From contig JAUNSO010000015.1 of assembly GCA_030539165.1 (NCBI GenBank), forward strand, positions 12,047 to 51,398: a DNA stretch of 39,352 nucleotides, in the 5' to 3' direction. The position numbers and the translations under genes were made by a program. The notes beneath the pieces are model-generated. The model was not told the DNA's origin. It did no database searches and saw only the letters and a list, made by a program, of their open reading frames with translations. The stretch comes from a bacterium (GTDB lineage Bacteria > Bacillota > Clostridia > Lachnospirales > Lachnospiraceae). This document shows positions 1-7,891 of the stretch, one piece after another (the first letter of the stretch is position 1; each line of letters opens with the position of its first letter).

Positions 1-932
1 CCACTCGTCAGACTTGTCCCACCTGCAACGTATGGGTTGCCTACAAACTGGCATGCATAGCTTGCAATCTCTCCACCTGTTCCGCCACCACATGAAGGAC
101 TGTTTTGTGAAGAGCTTGAACTGCTGCCTCCTGAAGACTGCTTCTTGGCAGCCGCCTCTTCTTCTGCTTTCTTTCTGGCTTCTTCCTCTGCTTTCTTTCT
201 GGCAGCCGCTTCCTCTGCCTCTACTCTCTTGATCTCCGATGTCTGCGCCTTGATGGCAGCAGAATATGTATTGGCCTGCTTCTTGGCCGTTGCCAGCTGG
301 GCATCAAAGTTCTCTACTGTTGCCTGCTTCTCATCAATCATTGCCTGCAGCTCTTTCTGCTGTGCTGCAAGGTCTGCTTCCAGTTCCACCATTTCTGACT
401 TTTCACTGACCAGCTCTTCTTTTAGCGCCAGCACCTCTGCCTTCGTTTCCTGATACTGAACCAGAAGCGTCCTGTCATACTCATACAGTTTTTCAATATA
501 GTCAGCCTTATTTACCAGATCCGTAATGCTCTGCGACTCCACCAGCAGCTGCAGATAGCCTATGTCACCCTTCTCATACATAAACTTAATGCGGCGCTTC
601 ATCGCCTCATACTGCTCCTGCTCCTTCGCCTGCGCCGCTTCATACGCGGTTGTAGCATCCGCGATTTCTATTTCCTTATTCTGAATATCATGCTCCAATA
701 TTTCAACAGTCGAAAGCAGATCCACCAGCTGAGTATCCAGTTCCTCCAGTTCACTCGCCACTGCATCCTTATTTTCCTCAATACTGCTGATATTATTCTT
801 TAGGGAATTAAGCTCCTTCTGCGTAGCCTCCTTCTGCTGCTTTAACTCCGCAGAAGTAGCTGCCCACCCCGGAACCACCATCGACACGCATAATAAACCT
901 GCGATCAAAACACAAGATACCCTTCTAATCAT
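1..932 (-). CDS. Secreted coiled-coil NlpC/P60 family peptidoglycan hydrolase (3' end outside window)
   Basis: The gene runs off the left edge; 310 codons are visible from the ATG at 932-930, preceded by GGGTGAG. Residues 1-25 form a signal peptide (basic start, hydrophobic core, VVPGWAA cleavage region). Residues about 26-255 are charged heptad-rich coiled coil of the CwlO/PcsB type, ending in a duplicated RKKAEEEA segment. A Gly/Ser linker follows. The last visible residues, YACQFVGNPYVAGGTSLTSG, are the usual entry of an NlpC/P60 cysteine peptidase domain, but the catalytic Cys and His lie outside the window. Known members cleave stem peptides in septal or side-wall peptidoglycan, with the coiled coil controlling access. 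In the PYVWGGTS pattern of the family the Trp is Ala here. Transcribed alone from the promoter at 995-1023. Confidence 0.88.
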   Translation of the reverse strand, partial: MIRRVSCVLIAGLLCVSMVVPGWAATSAELKQQKEATQKELNSLKNNISSIEENKDAVASELEELDTQLVDLLSTVEILEHDIQNKEIEIADATTAYEAAQAKEQEQYEAMKRRIKFMYEKGDIGYLQLLVESQSITDLVNKADYIEKLYEYDRTLLVQYQETKAEVLALKEELVSEKSEMVELEADLAAQQKELQAMIDEKQATVENFDAQLATAKKQANTYSAAIKAQTSEIKRVEAEEAAARKKAEEEARKKAEEEAAAKKQSSGGSSSSSSQNSPSCGGGTGGEIASYACQFVGNPYVAGGTSLTS

Positions 933-994
933 CTAAACTCACCCTTAAATGAGGACCCTCTTCCTCAATTTAGAAATTATGTAAACCCACCTAC

Positions 995-1023
995 ATTATA
1001 CACAACTTCCCCCCATTCCGCAA
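995..1023 (-). promoter_or_regulatory. Sigma-A promoter of the NlpC/P60 gene
   Basis: On the minus strand TTGCGG (1023-1018), a 17-nt spacer and a perfect TATAAT (1000-995). The leader of about 55 nt contains a 6-bp hairpin (arms TGAGGA and TCCTCA, about 949-966), which could influence stability or translation. Sequence match only. Confidence 0.55.
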
Positions 1024-1175
1024 CCCAAAATTCACTCTCATCCAAACTCCGCCCGCTCTCCAAATCCCCCACACACTCTCACATCCACACATCCCTTACA
1101 CCCATACAACGACATCTCCCCTCGGCCCATACATCCCTCACTTTCGCAATCCATTCCCTCCCGTCCCCACAGTCA
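1024..1175. other. G-depleted, C-rich intergenic spacer
   Basis: No gene is seen between 933 and 1379. This part is unlike the rest of the window: the plus strand is very rich in C with A and T and has few G, with many CCC and CAC words, so the minus strand is G-rich. It has no open frame with coding character and no clear tandem unit. It lies between the NlpC promoter and the inverted repeat at 1176-1357. Confidence 0.5.
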
Positions 1176-1357
1176 GAAGAGAGATGGCGGGTGAAATGCC
1201 GGTCAGGGTGCAAACTCGAAGGTCAAGCCAAAGGAGCCTGAAAATCATAAAAATAGTCAGGAGGCAATCTCCTGACTATTTTTCGCATATGAGTTGAAGG
1301 GGACGACGCGTCGAAGAGTTTACACCCTGACCGGCATTTCGCCCGCCATCCCTCTTC
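1176..1357. repeat. 182-bp nested inverted repeat downstream of asnS
   Basis: The left arm 1176-1217 and right arm 1316-1357 are reverse complements over 42 bp with three mismatches. Inside sits a perfect 15-bp hairpin (1249-1263 with 1269-1283, 5-nt loop) and a separate CGACGCGTCG palindrome (1304-1313). Two of the three arm mismatches become G-U pairs if the minus strand is transcribed, against one on the plus strand, mildly favouring an RNA read from the asnS side. It could be a structured RNA, a mobile palindromic element or an elaborate terminator; I do not recognise a named family. Confidence 0.8.
1249..1283. terminator. Bidirectional intrinsic terminator-like hairpin inside the inverted repeat
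   Basis: AAAAATAGTCAGGAG, loop GCAAT, CTCCTGACTATTTTT: a perfect 15-bp stem with runs of five A and five T, so both strands read as stem plus U-tract. It would end asnS transcripts arriving on the minus strand about 100 nt after the stop codon. Confidence 0.65.
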
Positions 1358-1379
1358 GTCCGTCCGATTCTTTATCCAC

Positions 1380-2771
1380 CTATAAATCACAATTATTAAC
1401 CGTCCGAGGAAACGGAATCACATCCCTGATATTCCCCATTCCCGTCAAATACATCACACATCTCTCAAACCCAAGCCCAAATCCGGCATGTCTGGTAGAA
1501 CCATATCTACGAAGATCCAGATAGAACTCATAATCCTCTTTCTTCAATCCCAGCTCATCCATTCTGGCTACCAGCTTATCATAGTCATCCTCTCTCTGAG
1601 AGCCGCCGATAATCTCACCGATGCCCGGTACGAGACAATCCATAGCAGCAACCGTCTTGCCATCCTCATTCAGCTTCATATAGAATGCCTTGATTTCCTT
1701 CGGATAATCCGTTACAAATACAGGTCTCTTGAATTCTTCCTCGGTCAGGTATCTCTCATGCTCCGTCTGCAGATCACAGCCCCATGATACCTTATAATCA
1801 AATCTGTCATTGTGCTTCTCTAAGATTTCAATCGCTTCCGTATAGGTTACATGCGCAAAATCAGAAGATACTACATGCTTTAATCTATCAATCAGTCCCT
1901 TATCTACAAACTGGTTAAAGAACTCCATCTCTTCCGGTGCATTTTCCATGACATAACGAATAATATACTTAATCATGCTCTCTGCCAGAATCATATCATC
2001 CTGCAGATCAGCAAAGGCCATCTCCGGCTCAATCATCCAAAACTCCGCTGCATGTCTCGTTGTATTGGAGTTCTCAGCACGGAATGTCGGTCCGAAGGTA
2101 TATATATTTTTAAATGCCATTGCATAGGTCTCGCCATTTAACTGTCCGCTGACGGTCAGACTTGTCTCTTTATTGAAGAAATCCTGTGAATAATCAACAC
2201 TGCCGTCTGCATTCTTCGGAATATTCTCCATATCCAGTGTCGTTACACGGAACATCTCTCCCGCACCCTCACAGTCACTGCCTGTAATCAACGGTGTGTG
2301 TACATATACAAACTCTCTCTCCTGAAAGAACTTGTGAATCGCATATGCAATCAGTGAACGCACACGAAATACAGCCTGAAAGGTATTGGTTCTGGCACGT
2401 AAATGAGAAATTGTGCGCAGATACTCAAATGAATGTCTCTTCTTTTGCAGCGGATAGTCCGGTGTAGATGCACCTTCTACGACCACCTCTGCTGCCTGGA
2501 TCTCAAATGGCTGTTTTGCTTCCGGTGTCGCTACCAGAGTACCCTTTACGATCACTGCCGCTCCGACGTTCAGTTTTGAAATCTCTGCAAAGTTCTCCAG
2601 TCCGTCATGGTATACGACCTGCAGCGGCTCAAAAAAAGTACCGTCATTGACTACAATAAAACCAAATGTCTTGGAGTCTCTGATATTTCTGACCCATCCG
2701 CCGATCCGGATCTCTGTATTGATATATTTTTTCTGTTCTCTGTATAATTCTCTGATTGATACTAGTTCCAT
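1380..2771 (-). CDS. asnS: Asparaginyl-tRNA synthetase
   Basis: 463 residues, the normal length for bacterial AsnRS. The enzyme charges tRNA-Asn with asparagine in the cytoplasm. An N-terminal OB-fold anticodon-binding domain (about 1-115, containing [16 protein letters not shown]) is followed by a class II catalytic core. Motif 2 shows as [20 protein letters not shown] around residue 230, and motif 3 as [16 protein letters not shown] near the C-terminus. The [13 protein letters not shown] signature separates AsnRS from AspRS. It lies 23 bp downstream of the lipoprotein PPIase gene on the same strand and is probably co-transcribed with it. No T-box leader is visible directly upstream. Confidence 0.97.
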   Translation of the reverse strand: MELVSIRELYREQKKYINTEIRIGGWVRNIRDSKTFGFIVVNDGTFFEPLQVVYHDGLENFAEISKLNVGAAVIVKGTLVATPEAKQPFEIQAAEVVVEGASTPDYPLQKKRHSFEYLRTISHLRARTNTFQAVFRVRSLIAYAIHKFFQEREFVYVHTPLITGSDCEGAGEMFRVTTLDMENIPKNADGSVDYSQDFFNKETSLTVSGQLNGETYAMAFKNIYTFGPTFRAENSNTTRHAAEFWMIEPEMAFADLQDDMILAESMIKYIIRYVMENAPEEMEFFNQFVDKGLIDRLKHVVSSDFAHVTYTEAIEILEKHNDRFDYKVSWGCDLQTEHERYLTEEEFKRPVFVTDYPKEIKAFYMKLNEDGKTVAAMDCLVPGIGEIIGGSQREDDYDKLVARMDELGLKKEDYEFYLDLRRYGSTRHAGFGLGFERCVMYLTGMGNIRDVIPFPRTVNNCDL

Positions 2772-2794
2772 CTTTTATTCCCCGCTTTGATTCT

Positions 2795-3916
2795 CTATTC
2801 TGCAGTTTTCTCAGCTGCCGGTTCTTCTGCTGCAGGTGTTTCCGCTGCTGCATCTGCTGCCGGTGCTGTGCCTTCTGTAATGACTGCATTTTCCTTTAAG
2901 AAGTTTTCTATCTTGGTTCTTAATACATGCTCCTCGAATGCGGCCATATCATTTTCAGCCTTAAATTTATCCTCTGATTCATACCCATATAATGATGTAT
3001 ACTCTGTGATGGCATCTGCAATCTCTTCCTTGGACAGCTCCAGCTTTTCTGCCTTGGCAATTGCCTGTATGATGAGGGTTTCTTTTGCTGCATCTAACGC
3101 ATACTTCGCTGCCTCATCTGCAAAACCATCCTCTGTCAGACCCATATACTGTGTCAAGAATGTCGGGAAGTCCATGTTAAAGCTCTGTGCATACTGCTTT
3201 GCATTGTCATACATAGTCTGTGTCTTTTCCTCGATCAGCTCAGCCGGAATATCATCACTGACAGTAGATCCCTCAACTACCTGGTTCCACAGATCTGTCA
3301 GCATCTGAGCATCAGCAGAATCCTGTTTGCTCTTTAACAGTTCACTCTTCACCTTGTCCTTGAACTCAGCTACAGTGCTTACATCAGCAGATAATGTCTT
3401 AACAAAGGCATCATCCAGCTTCGGAGCAACCTTTTCCTTGATTCCGTTTATCGTAATTGTAAATACAACATCTTTTCCTGCCACATCTGGGTTATTGGTA
3501 TAGGTATCCGGGAATGTCAGATTCAGATCAAATGTGTCTCCGATCTCCTTACCGATAATGCCGTCTTCAAATCCCGGAATAAAAGTTCCTGAACCGATCG
3601 TCAGATCAAGTGCCTGTGCTGTACCGTTCTCAAAGGCTACTCCGTCCAGCTTTCCTTCATAATCTATATTGGCAATATCGCCGTCCTGTACCTTGGTTCT
3701 ATCCTTAACATCCTCTGTCGTTGCCTGCTGCTCCAGCATATACTGAATCTCTGACTCTACCTCAGCCTCTGTTACCTCTACTGCCTGCTTTGCAACCTCA
3801 AGTCCCTTATATTGACCAAGTGTTACATACTTATCAGGATTAACAGATGATGAACATCCAACAGCAAATGCCATAATCCCGGCTAACATTCCAATTACCA
3901 TGATTCTTTTTTTCAT
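2795..3916 (-). CDS. Lipid-anchored trigger-factor-like FKBP peptidyl-prolyl isomerase
   Basis: 373 residues. The N-terminus MKKRIMVIG...AFAVGC is a lipoprotein signal peptide with the lipobox ending at Cys21, so the mature protein should be anchored outside the membrane. An FKBP domain (about 75-165: VQDGDIANIDYEGKLDG, then GSGTFIPGFEDGIIGKEIG) is followed by a helical region like the trigger factor C-terminal domain (about 170-345). It lacks the ribosome-binding N-domain of trigger factor. The expected role is folding of exported proteins at the wall-membrane space (family knowledge). The C-terminal tail after residue 345 is almost only Ala, Pro, Glu and Thr. It is upstream of asnS in an apparent two-gene unit. 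Confidence 0.87.
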   Translation of the reverse strand: MKKRIMVIGMLAGIMAFAVGCSSSVNPDKYVTLGQYKGLEVAKQAVEVTEAEVESEIQYMLEQQATTEDVKDRTKVQDGDIANIDYEGKLDGVAFENGTAQALDLTIGSGTFIPGFEDGIIGKEIGDTFDLNLTFPDTYTNNPDVAGKDVVFTITINGIKEKVAPKLDDAFVKTLSADVSTVAEFKDKVKSELLKSKQDSADAQMLTDLWNQVVEGSTVSDDIPAELIEEKTQTMYDNAKQYAQSFNMDFPTFLTQYMGLTEDGFADEAAKYALDAAKETLIIQAIAKAEKLELSKEEIADAITEYTSLYGYESEDKFKAENDMAAFEEHVLRTKIENFLKENAVITEGTAPAADAAAETPAAEEPAAEKTAE

Positions 3917-4016
3917 AACATAATCCTCTCTTATTTCATACTATAAGTGCAATTCTATAAAAACCGCTAACATATCAGTTATAACACATTGTGACAAATA
4001 AGAAAAGTCCTTTTTC

Positions 4017-4045
4017 TTGCACTTTGACACAAAGAATGCTACAAT
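4017..4045 (+). promoter_or_regulatory. Sigma-A promoter of the 4101 gene
   Basis: TTGCAC (4017-4022), exactly 17 nt, TACAAT (4040-4045), with an extended -10 TG at 4037-4038. The transcript would start near 4052, leaving a short leader with AGGAGG just before the ATG at 4101. Confidence 0.65.
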
Positions 4046-4100
4046 ACTACATGCAAGAATGCCGGTTTGAAAAGTTCCGGTTGATCATAGGAGGTATTTC

Positions 4101-4574
4101 ATGTCAAACACAACCATAATATTATTGGCAATACTGTTATTTTTAATTGTAGTGGCAGTCGTGCTTTATTTTCTCGGTAAGAAAGCACAGAAAAGACAGG
4201 CTGAACAGCAGGAACAGATCGATGCAGCAAAACAGACTGTATCCATGCTGATCATAGATAAGAAACGAATGAAACTGAAGGAATCAGGACTTCCCTCCAT
4301 CGTCATCGAGCAGACACCAAAGCTTTTACGTAACTCCAAGATGCCGATCGTCAAGGCAAAGGTTGGTCCGCAGATGATGACACTTGTATGCGATGAGAAG
4401 ATCTTTGATACCGTACCGGTGAAAAAGGAAGTCAAAGCGGTCGTAAGCGGCATCTATATCACAGAGGTCAAGGGACTTCGTGGTACTGTCAAGGTCGAGC
4501 CAAAGAAAAAGGGCTTTTTCAAACGCAGTGTCGAGAAGCTGCAGGAAAAAGCAGGAGCAAAACCTATTAAATAA
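4101..4574 (+). CDS. Small membrane-anchored protein of unknown function
   Basis: 157 residues, not recognised as a named family. Residues 5-26 form one hydrophobic membrane segment (IILLAILLFLIVVAVVLYFL) with few charges before it, followed by KKAQKRQAEQQEQ, so the rest is probably cytosolic. Residues 30-55 look like a short coiled coil, about 70-135 look like a compact beta-rich domain (LPSIVIEQTPKLL, then VKAVVSGIYITEVKG), and the C-terminus is Lys-rich. Good start: AGGAGG six nt upstream of the ATG. Monocistronic, between its own promoter and the terminator at 4590-4622, and divergent from the PPIase gene. The topology recalls small scaffold proteins, but no function can be assigned. Confidence 0.8.
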   Translation: MSNTTIILLAILLFLIVVAVVLYFLGKKAQKRQAEQQEQIDAAKQTVSMLIIDKKRMKLKESGLPSIVIEQTPKLLRNSKMPIVKAKVGPQMMTLVCDEKIFDTVPVKKEVKAVVSGIYITEVKGLRGTVKVEPKKKGFFKRSVEKLQEKAGAKPIK

Positions 4575-4589
4575 TAATAGCGAACATTT

Positions 4590-4622
4590 AAAAAGGCTGG
4601 TGATTTGTTCACCGGCCTTTTC
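4590..4622. terminator. Bidirectional terminator between the 4101 gene and galU
   Basis: Stem AAAAAGGCTGGTGA / TCACCGGCCTTTTC with one G-T pair and a 5-nt loop, an A-run on one side and a T-run on the other. It is placed between the convergent stop codons at 4574 and 4646. Confidence 0.8.
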
Positions 4623-4645
4623 TGATTTAGTATGACTGTCTCACA

Positions 4646-5536
4646 TCAATCATATGCAAGCATTTCATCCATATTTTCATTGAGTGCTTTGATGTAATCC
4701 ATCATCTTATCCTTTGTCTCAGGATTTCTGAGAGAAAACTCTATATTGGCCTGCAGGAAGCCTTCTTTTGTTCCCACATCATAGCGGTGTCCCTTGAAGT
4801 CGTATACATACATGGCTTCTTCCTTGGCCATTCTGCGCAGTGCATCGGTCAGCTGGATTTCTCCGCCGGCACCCTCATCCTGTGTCTCGAGATACTGAAA
4901 GATCGTCGGTGTCAGGATATATCTGCCGAGTATGGCAATGTCAGACGGAGCATCTTCAATCTTTGGCTTCTCTACCAGATCTCTTACCTTATATACTCTG
5001 GAATCAATTGACTTGCAATCCACGATACCATATTTATTGACTACCTCATGTGCCACCTTCTGTACTCCGATGACGGAGGTTCTGTACTCATTGTATACGT
5101 CTATCATCTGGCTCAGACAAGGCTGCTTTGAAACAACAACGTCATCACCCAGCAGTACCGCAAAAGGCTCATTTCCGATGAAATGTCTGGCTGTCAATAC
5201 AGCATGTCCCAGTCCGCGAGGCTCCTTCTGGCGTATATAATGGATATTGGCCATTTCTGAAATAGAACGAACCATATCCAGCATCTCGTTCTTATTATTC
5301 TTTTCCAGCTCCAGCTCCAGCTCAATGGAACGGTCAAAATGATCTTCAATAGAGCGTTTATTTCGTCCTGTTACAATGATGATGTCCTGAATACCGGATG
5401 CGACTGCCTCCTCGATGATATATTGTATCGTTGGTTTATCAACAATCGCTAACATTTCCTTTGGCTGTGCCTTTGTTGCAGGCAAAAATCTGGTTCCCAG
5501 CCCTGCTGCGGGTATAATTGCCTTTCTTACCTTCAT
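4646..5536 (-). CDS. galU: UTP--glucose-1-phosphate uridylyltransferase
   Basis: 296 residues, full length. It makes UDP-glucose from UTP and glucose 1-phosphate for envelope polysaccharides, glycolipids and galactose metabolism. The nucleotidyltransferase signature GLGTRFLPATKAQPKEML is at residues 12-29, followed by VDKPTIQYIIEEAVASGI. VLLGDDVV (about 125-132) carries the metal-binding Asp, and EKPKIEDAPSDIAILGRYIL is the usual product-side region. It is the last gene of an apparent murI-DUF1934-galU unit (21 bp after the DUF1934 stop) and ends at the terminator 4590-4622. Confidence 0.96.
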   Translation of the reverse strand: MKVRKAIIPAAGLGTRFLPATKAQPKEMLAIVDKPTIQYIIEEAVASGIQDIIIVTGRNKRSIEDHFDRSIELELELEKNNKNEMLDMVRSISEMANIHYIRQKEPRGLGHAVLTARHFIGNEPFAVLLGDDVVVSKQPCLSQMIDVYNEYRTSVIGVQKVAHEVVNKYGIVDCKSIDSRVYKVRDLVEKPKIEDAPSDIAILGRYILTPTIFQYLETQDEGAGGEIQLTDALRRMAKEEAMYVYDFKGHRYDVGTKEGFLQANIEFSLRNPETKDKMMDYIKALNENMDEMLAYD

Positions 5537-5557
5537 ACCGGTTCCTCCTTCACTCCT

Positions 5558-6004
5558 CTAGTGTAATGTAAACTCTGAACCACCCTTTGAGGTGATATCC
5601 ATCTTGATCTTGCAGTCAGCCAGAAATTCATAATTGACCTCAAGTGCATAATCAATGTTGATCTTAATGCTTTCATCTGTCTCTGCCACATCCACCTTTT
5701 GTGCATCAATACCAATCAGAATATTGCCATATGGAGTAATGTAATTCGTAATATTCTTTTTGTTTTGCTCAAATATCATATGTACATTGGTGATACCACT
5801 TTTGGTCAGATCCAGCGTGGAACCATCAAACTTCACAACATTTTTCGTAGCACCTTCAAATCCCTCTGTGATCTCATCGTACATCAGGTAATGCTTATTA
5901 TTCTTTTTGTAGTAGCTCCCGCTCGTTATGATCTCGACCATATCCTCATCAACATCATTTCCGAACTGAAGTCCTTTAACTGAAATCAGTACATCCTTTG
6001 TCAT
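5558..6004 (-). CDS. DUF1934 domain protein (YwiB-like beta-barrel)
   Basis: 148 residues spanning the whole DUF1934 family, small calycin-like beta-barrels of unknown role common in Bacillota. The typical pattern is visible: an opening strand with D/E-rich turn (VDEDMVEIITSGSYYKKNN), YLMYDEITEGFEG in the middle, a strand ending in GITNVHMIFEQNKKN, then a TPYGNILIGI turn and YALEVNYEF near the end. No signal peptide. It lies between murI (15 bp upstream) and galU (21 bp downstream) on the same strand. The neighbours suggest envelope precursor metabolism, but that is context only. Confidence 0.85.
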   Translation of the reverse strand: MTKDVLISVKGLQFGNDVDEDMVEIITSGSYYKKNNKHYLMYDEITEGFEGATKNVVKFDGSTLDLTKSGITNVHMIFEQNKKNITNYITPYGNILIGIDAQKVDVAETDESIKINIDYALEVNYEFLADCKIKMDITSKGGSEFTLH

Positions 6005-6019
6005 ATCTCTAACCTTTTC

Positions 6020-6859
6020 CTAAAATGCTTCTATATTAATCTGCTTTGTGATAAACGGTGTGTCTGTTGAAAACTTTACATCTGAAAGGATCGACTCTGC
6101 AAAAGATCTGAATTTGTCTGCTACATCACTTACAAAAAATCTGTAATTCACTTCATAATCTTCTGTCGCTGCCACGTTTAAAAGTCCCCTGCTCTCAAGC
6201 AGCTTCTTGAGATCTGCTGCTGTCTCATATGCCAGATTGACCAGTGTCACATCGTCTCCCATGACATCTCCAATCGTCTTGATCAGCAGTGGGTAATGCG
6301 TACATCCGAGAATCAGGGTATCAATATCCTGTTCCTTCAGTTCCTGCAGATAACGTCTGGCGATCTCTGTCGTAACCGGATCCTCCCAAAGCCCTTCCTC
6401 TACCAGAGGCACAAATAAAGGACACGCTTTAGCAAATACCTGTATCTGATGATCAATCTCCTGAATATATTTCTGGTACATTCCACTATGTATCGAACTC
6501 TCCGTTGCAATCACACCGATTCTTTTGTTCTTGGTTTTATCAACGGCAACCTCCGAACCGGGCTTTAATACACCAATGATCGGAATATCCAGTTCCTTTT
6601 CTACTTCCTCCAGTGAACATGCACTGACAGTACCGCATGCAATCGCAATCGCTTTAACATCATAGGTCTGCAGAAAACGGATTATCTGCTTTGTATATTT
6701 CGTTATAGTCTCTTTGGATTTGCCGCCATATGGTACCCGTGCCGTATCCCCAAAGTATACAATTCGTTCGTTCGGCAGCTGTCTCATGATTTCCTTTGCT
6801 ACCGTCAGTCCGCCGACGCCTGAATCAAATACACCTATTGGTGCATATTTACTGTTCAT
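6020..6859 (-). CDS. murI: Glutamate racemase
   Basis: 279 residues. The enzyme interconverts L- and D-glutamate to supply D-Glu for the peptidoglycan stem peptide. The substrate loop GVFDSGVGGLTV (residues 8-19), PYGGKS (about 43-48), the first catalytic Cys in AIACGTVSA (about residue 75) and the second in LGCTHYPLL (about 186) are present. Unusually, the residue after the first catalytic Cys is Gly, where characterised glutamate racemases have Asn (CNTA); the partner Thr is kept. First gene of the murI-DUF1934-galU unit and 38 bp downstream of the small exported protein gene. Identification is secure; the loop change may tune activity. Confidence 0.93.
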   Translation of the reverse strand: MNSKYAPIGVFDSGVGGLTVAKEIMRQLPNERIVYFGDTARVPYGGKSKETITKYTKQIIRFLQTYDVKAIAIACGTVSACSLEEVEKELDIPIIGVLKPGSEVAVDKTKNKRIGVIATESSIHSGMYQKYIQEIDHQIQVFAKACPLFVPLVEEGLWEDPVTTEIARRYLQELKEQDIDTLILGCTHYPLLIKTIGDVMGDDVTLVNLAYETAADLKKLLESRGLLNVAATEDYEVNYRFFVSDVADKFRSFAESILSDVKFSTDTPFITKQINIEAF

Positions 6860-6897
6860 ACAAGATACCTCTCAATCTATCTTGTTACATTCTATCT

Positions 6898-7146
6898 TCA
6901 TTCTGATAATAATTCAAGAAGTTTCAGCCGAATTACAATTTGTTCAGGATCTGCTGTCTGTATGAGCTCTGCAGGATCACCTTCTTTCACCTGATCAGAT
7001 GTCAGATAAGTGCCCTCGATATAGCAAAGACGCGGATACATAAGACCCCAGCATGCCATGACACTGTTCTGTGGACTCGTGATGCGTGTACTCCCGCATA
7101 CGCCGATTGTCACTGCCATAACAGCAATGAATAACTTTTGATACAT
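6898..7146 (-). CDS. Small exported protein of unknown function
   Basis: 82 residues. It starts with a hydrophobic segment after a single Lys (MYQKLFIAVMAVTIGVCG), which fits an uncleaved anchor or signal peptide. The middle is aromatic and Cys-containing (MACWGLMYPRLCYIEG); the C-terminus is acidic and helical (LIQTADPEQIVIRLKLLELL). The start is well supported by AGAAGGGAG seven nt upstream of the ATG. It sits between gntR and murI on the same strand, with a 74-bp gap to gntR. No family recognised. The three Cys residues could form a disulfide outside the cell, which is speculation. Confidence 0.68.
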   Translation of the reverse strand: MYQKLFIAVMAVTIGVCGSTRITSPQNSVMACWGLMYPRLCYIEGTYLTSDQVKEGDPAELIQTADPEQIVIRLKLLELLSE

Positions 7147-7220
7147 AAATTACTCCCTTCTGCTCTCGCATGAGCCATGTATCAAAGTTATATCCTGTTT
7201 TTCATAAAATATACCGTATC

Positions 7221-7889
7221 CTACAGATCCAGCTGTGAAATAATATTCTTTTCCTGATTGTCAATGTGTATCTGACTGATTTCCTGCGCCCTTTCAGTAT
7301 TTCCCTGTACAATATAATCACAAATCTGATCATGCTCATTGATCAGACGTTCATGATTCCGGCTGTCTTTCACATATTCTAAGCGATAGCGATATACCTG
7401 CTCTGCCAGATTATTGACCATCTGAATCAGTCTCTTATTGCAGGTGGAATGCAGTATGATATCATGAAATCTCACATCTGCCTGTGCAATGGTGGTTGCG
7501 TCTCTGGTCTTGGTAGAATGCTCAAACTCATCCTTGGCCTCCTTGAGCCGGAGCTTATCCTCCTCTGACATACGCTCACATGCCAGCCCTACTGCCAGCA
7601 TATCCAGCGTTCTCCTGACCTCCAGTACATCCTGCAGATCCTGTCTGGATATCCGGGACACCTCCGCACCTCTTCTCGGAACCATCGTCACCAGGCCTTC
7701 CAGTTCCAGTTTACGGATGGCTTCACGGATCGGTGTTCTGCTGACTCCCAGCCGGTTTGCCAGATGGATCTCCATCAGTCTCTCACCCGGTTTCAGCTCT
7801 CCGGTCAGAATTCCCTGCCTGAGTGTATTGAAGACTACATCACGAAGCGGCAGATACTCATCAATGCTCATTGAAAATTCTTTGTCCAT
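7221..7889 (-). CDS. GntR family transcriptional regulator, FadR/FCD subfamily
   Basis: 222 residues. A winged helix N-terminal domain (about 14-78: GERLMEIHLANRLGVSRTPI, then REAIRKLELEGLV) is followed by an all-helical FCD effector domain. The FCD metal ligands are visible as Asp and His in ADVRFHDIIL (about 142-151), His in NEHDQI and His in QIHIDNQ, so it probably binds a metal-chelated organic acid (family knowledge). Its GGAGG ribosome binding site lies inside the last codons of ispE and only two bases separate the genes, so translation is likely coupled. The target is unknown; nothing nearby is an obvious organic acid pathway. Confidence 0.9.
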   Translation of the reverse strand: MDKEFSMSIDEYLPLRDVVFNTLRQGILTGELKPGERLMEIHLANRLGVSRTPIREAIRKLELEGLVTMVPRRGAEVSRISRQDLQDVLEVRRTLDMLAVGLACERMSEEDKLRLKEAKDEFEHSTKTRDATTIAQADVRFHDIILHSTCNKRLIQMVNNLAEQVYRYRLEYVKDSRNHERLINEHDQICDYIVQGNTERAQEISQIHIDNQEKNIISQLDL

Positions 7890-7891
7890 CC

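Noticed and set aside
145..453. Plus-strand open frame rich in Ser and Ala opposite the NlpC/P60 gene
   Set aside because: It is the antisense shadow of the repetitive coiled-coil and linker codons; no ribosome binding site and no domain.
2772..3000. T-box leader ahead of asnS
   Set aside because: Only 23 bp separate asnS from the upstream gene; no specifier stem or T-box sequence is present.
2787..3308. 173-codon plus-strand frame opposite the PPIase gene
   Set aside because: Antisense shadow of the Ala/Pro/Glu-rich tail and helical region; composition is only the mirror of a real gene.
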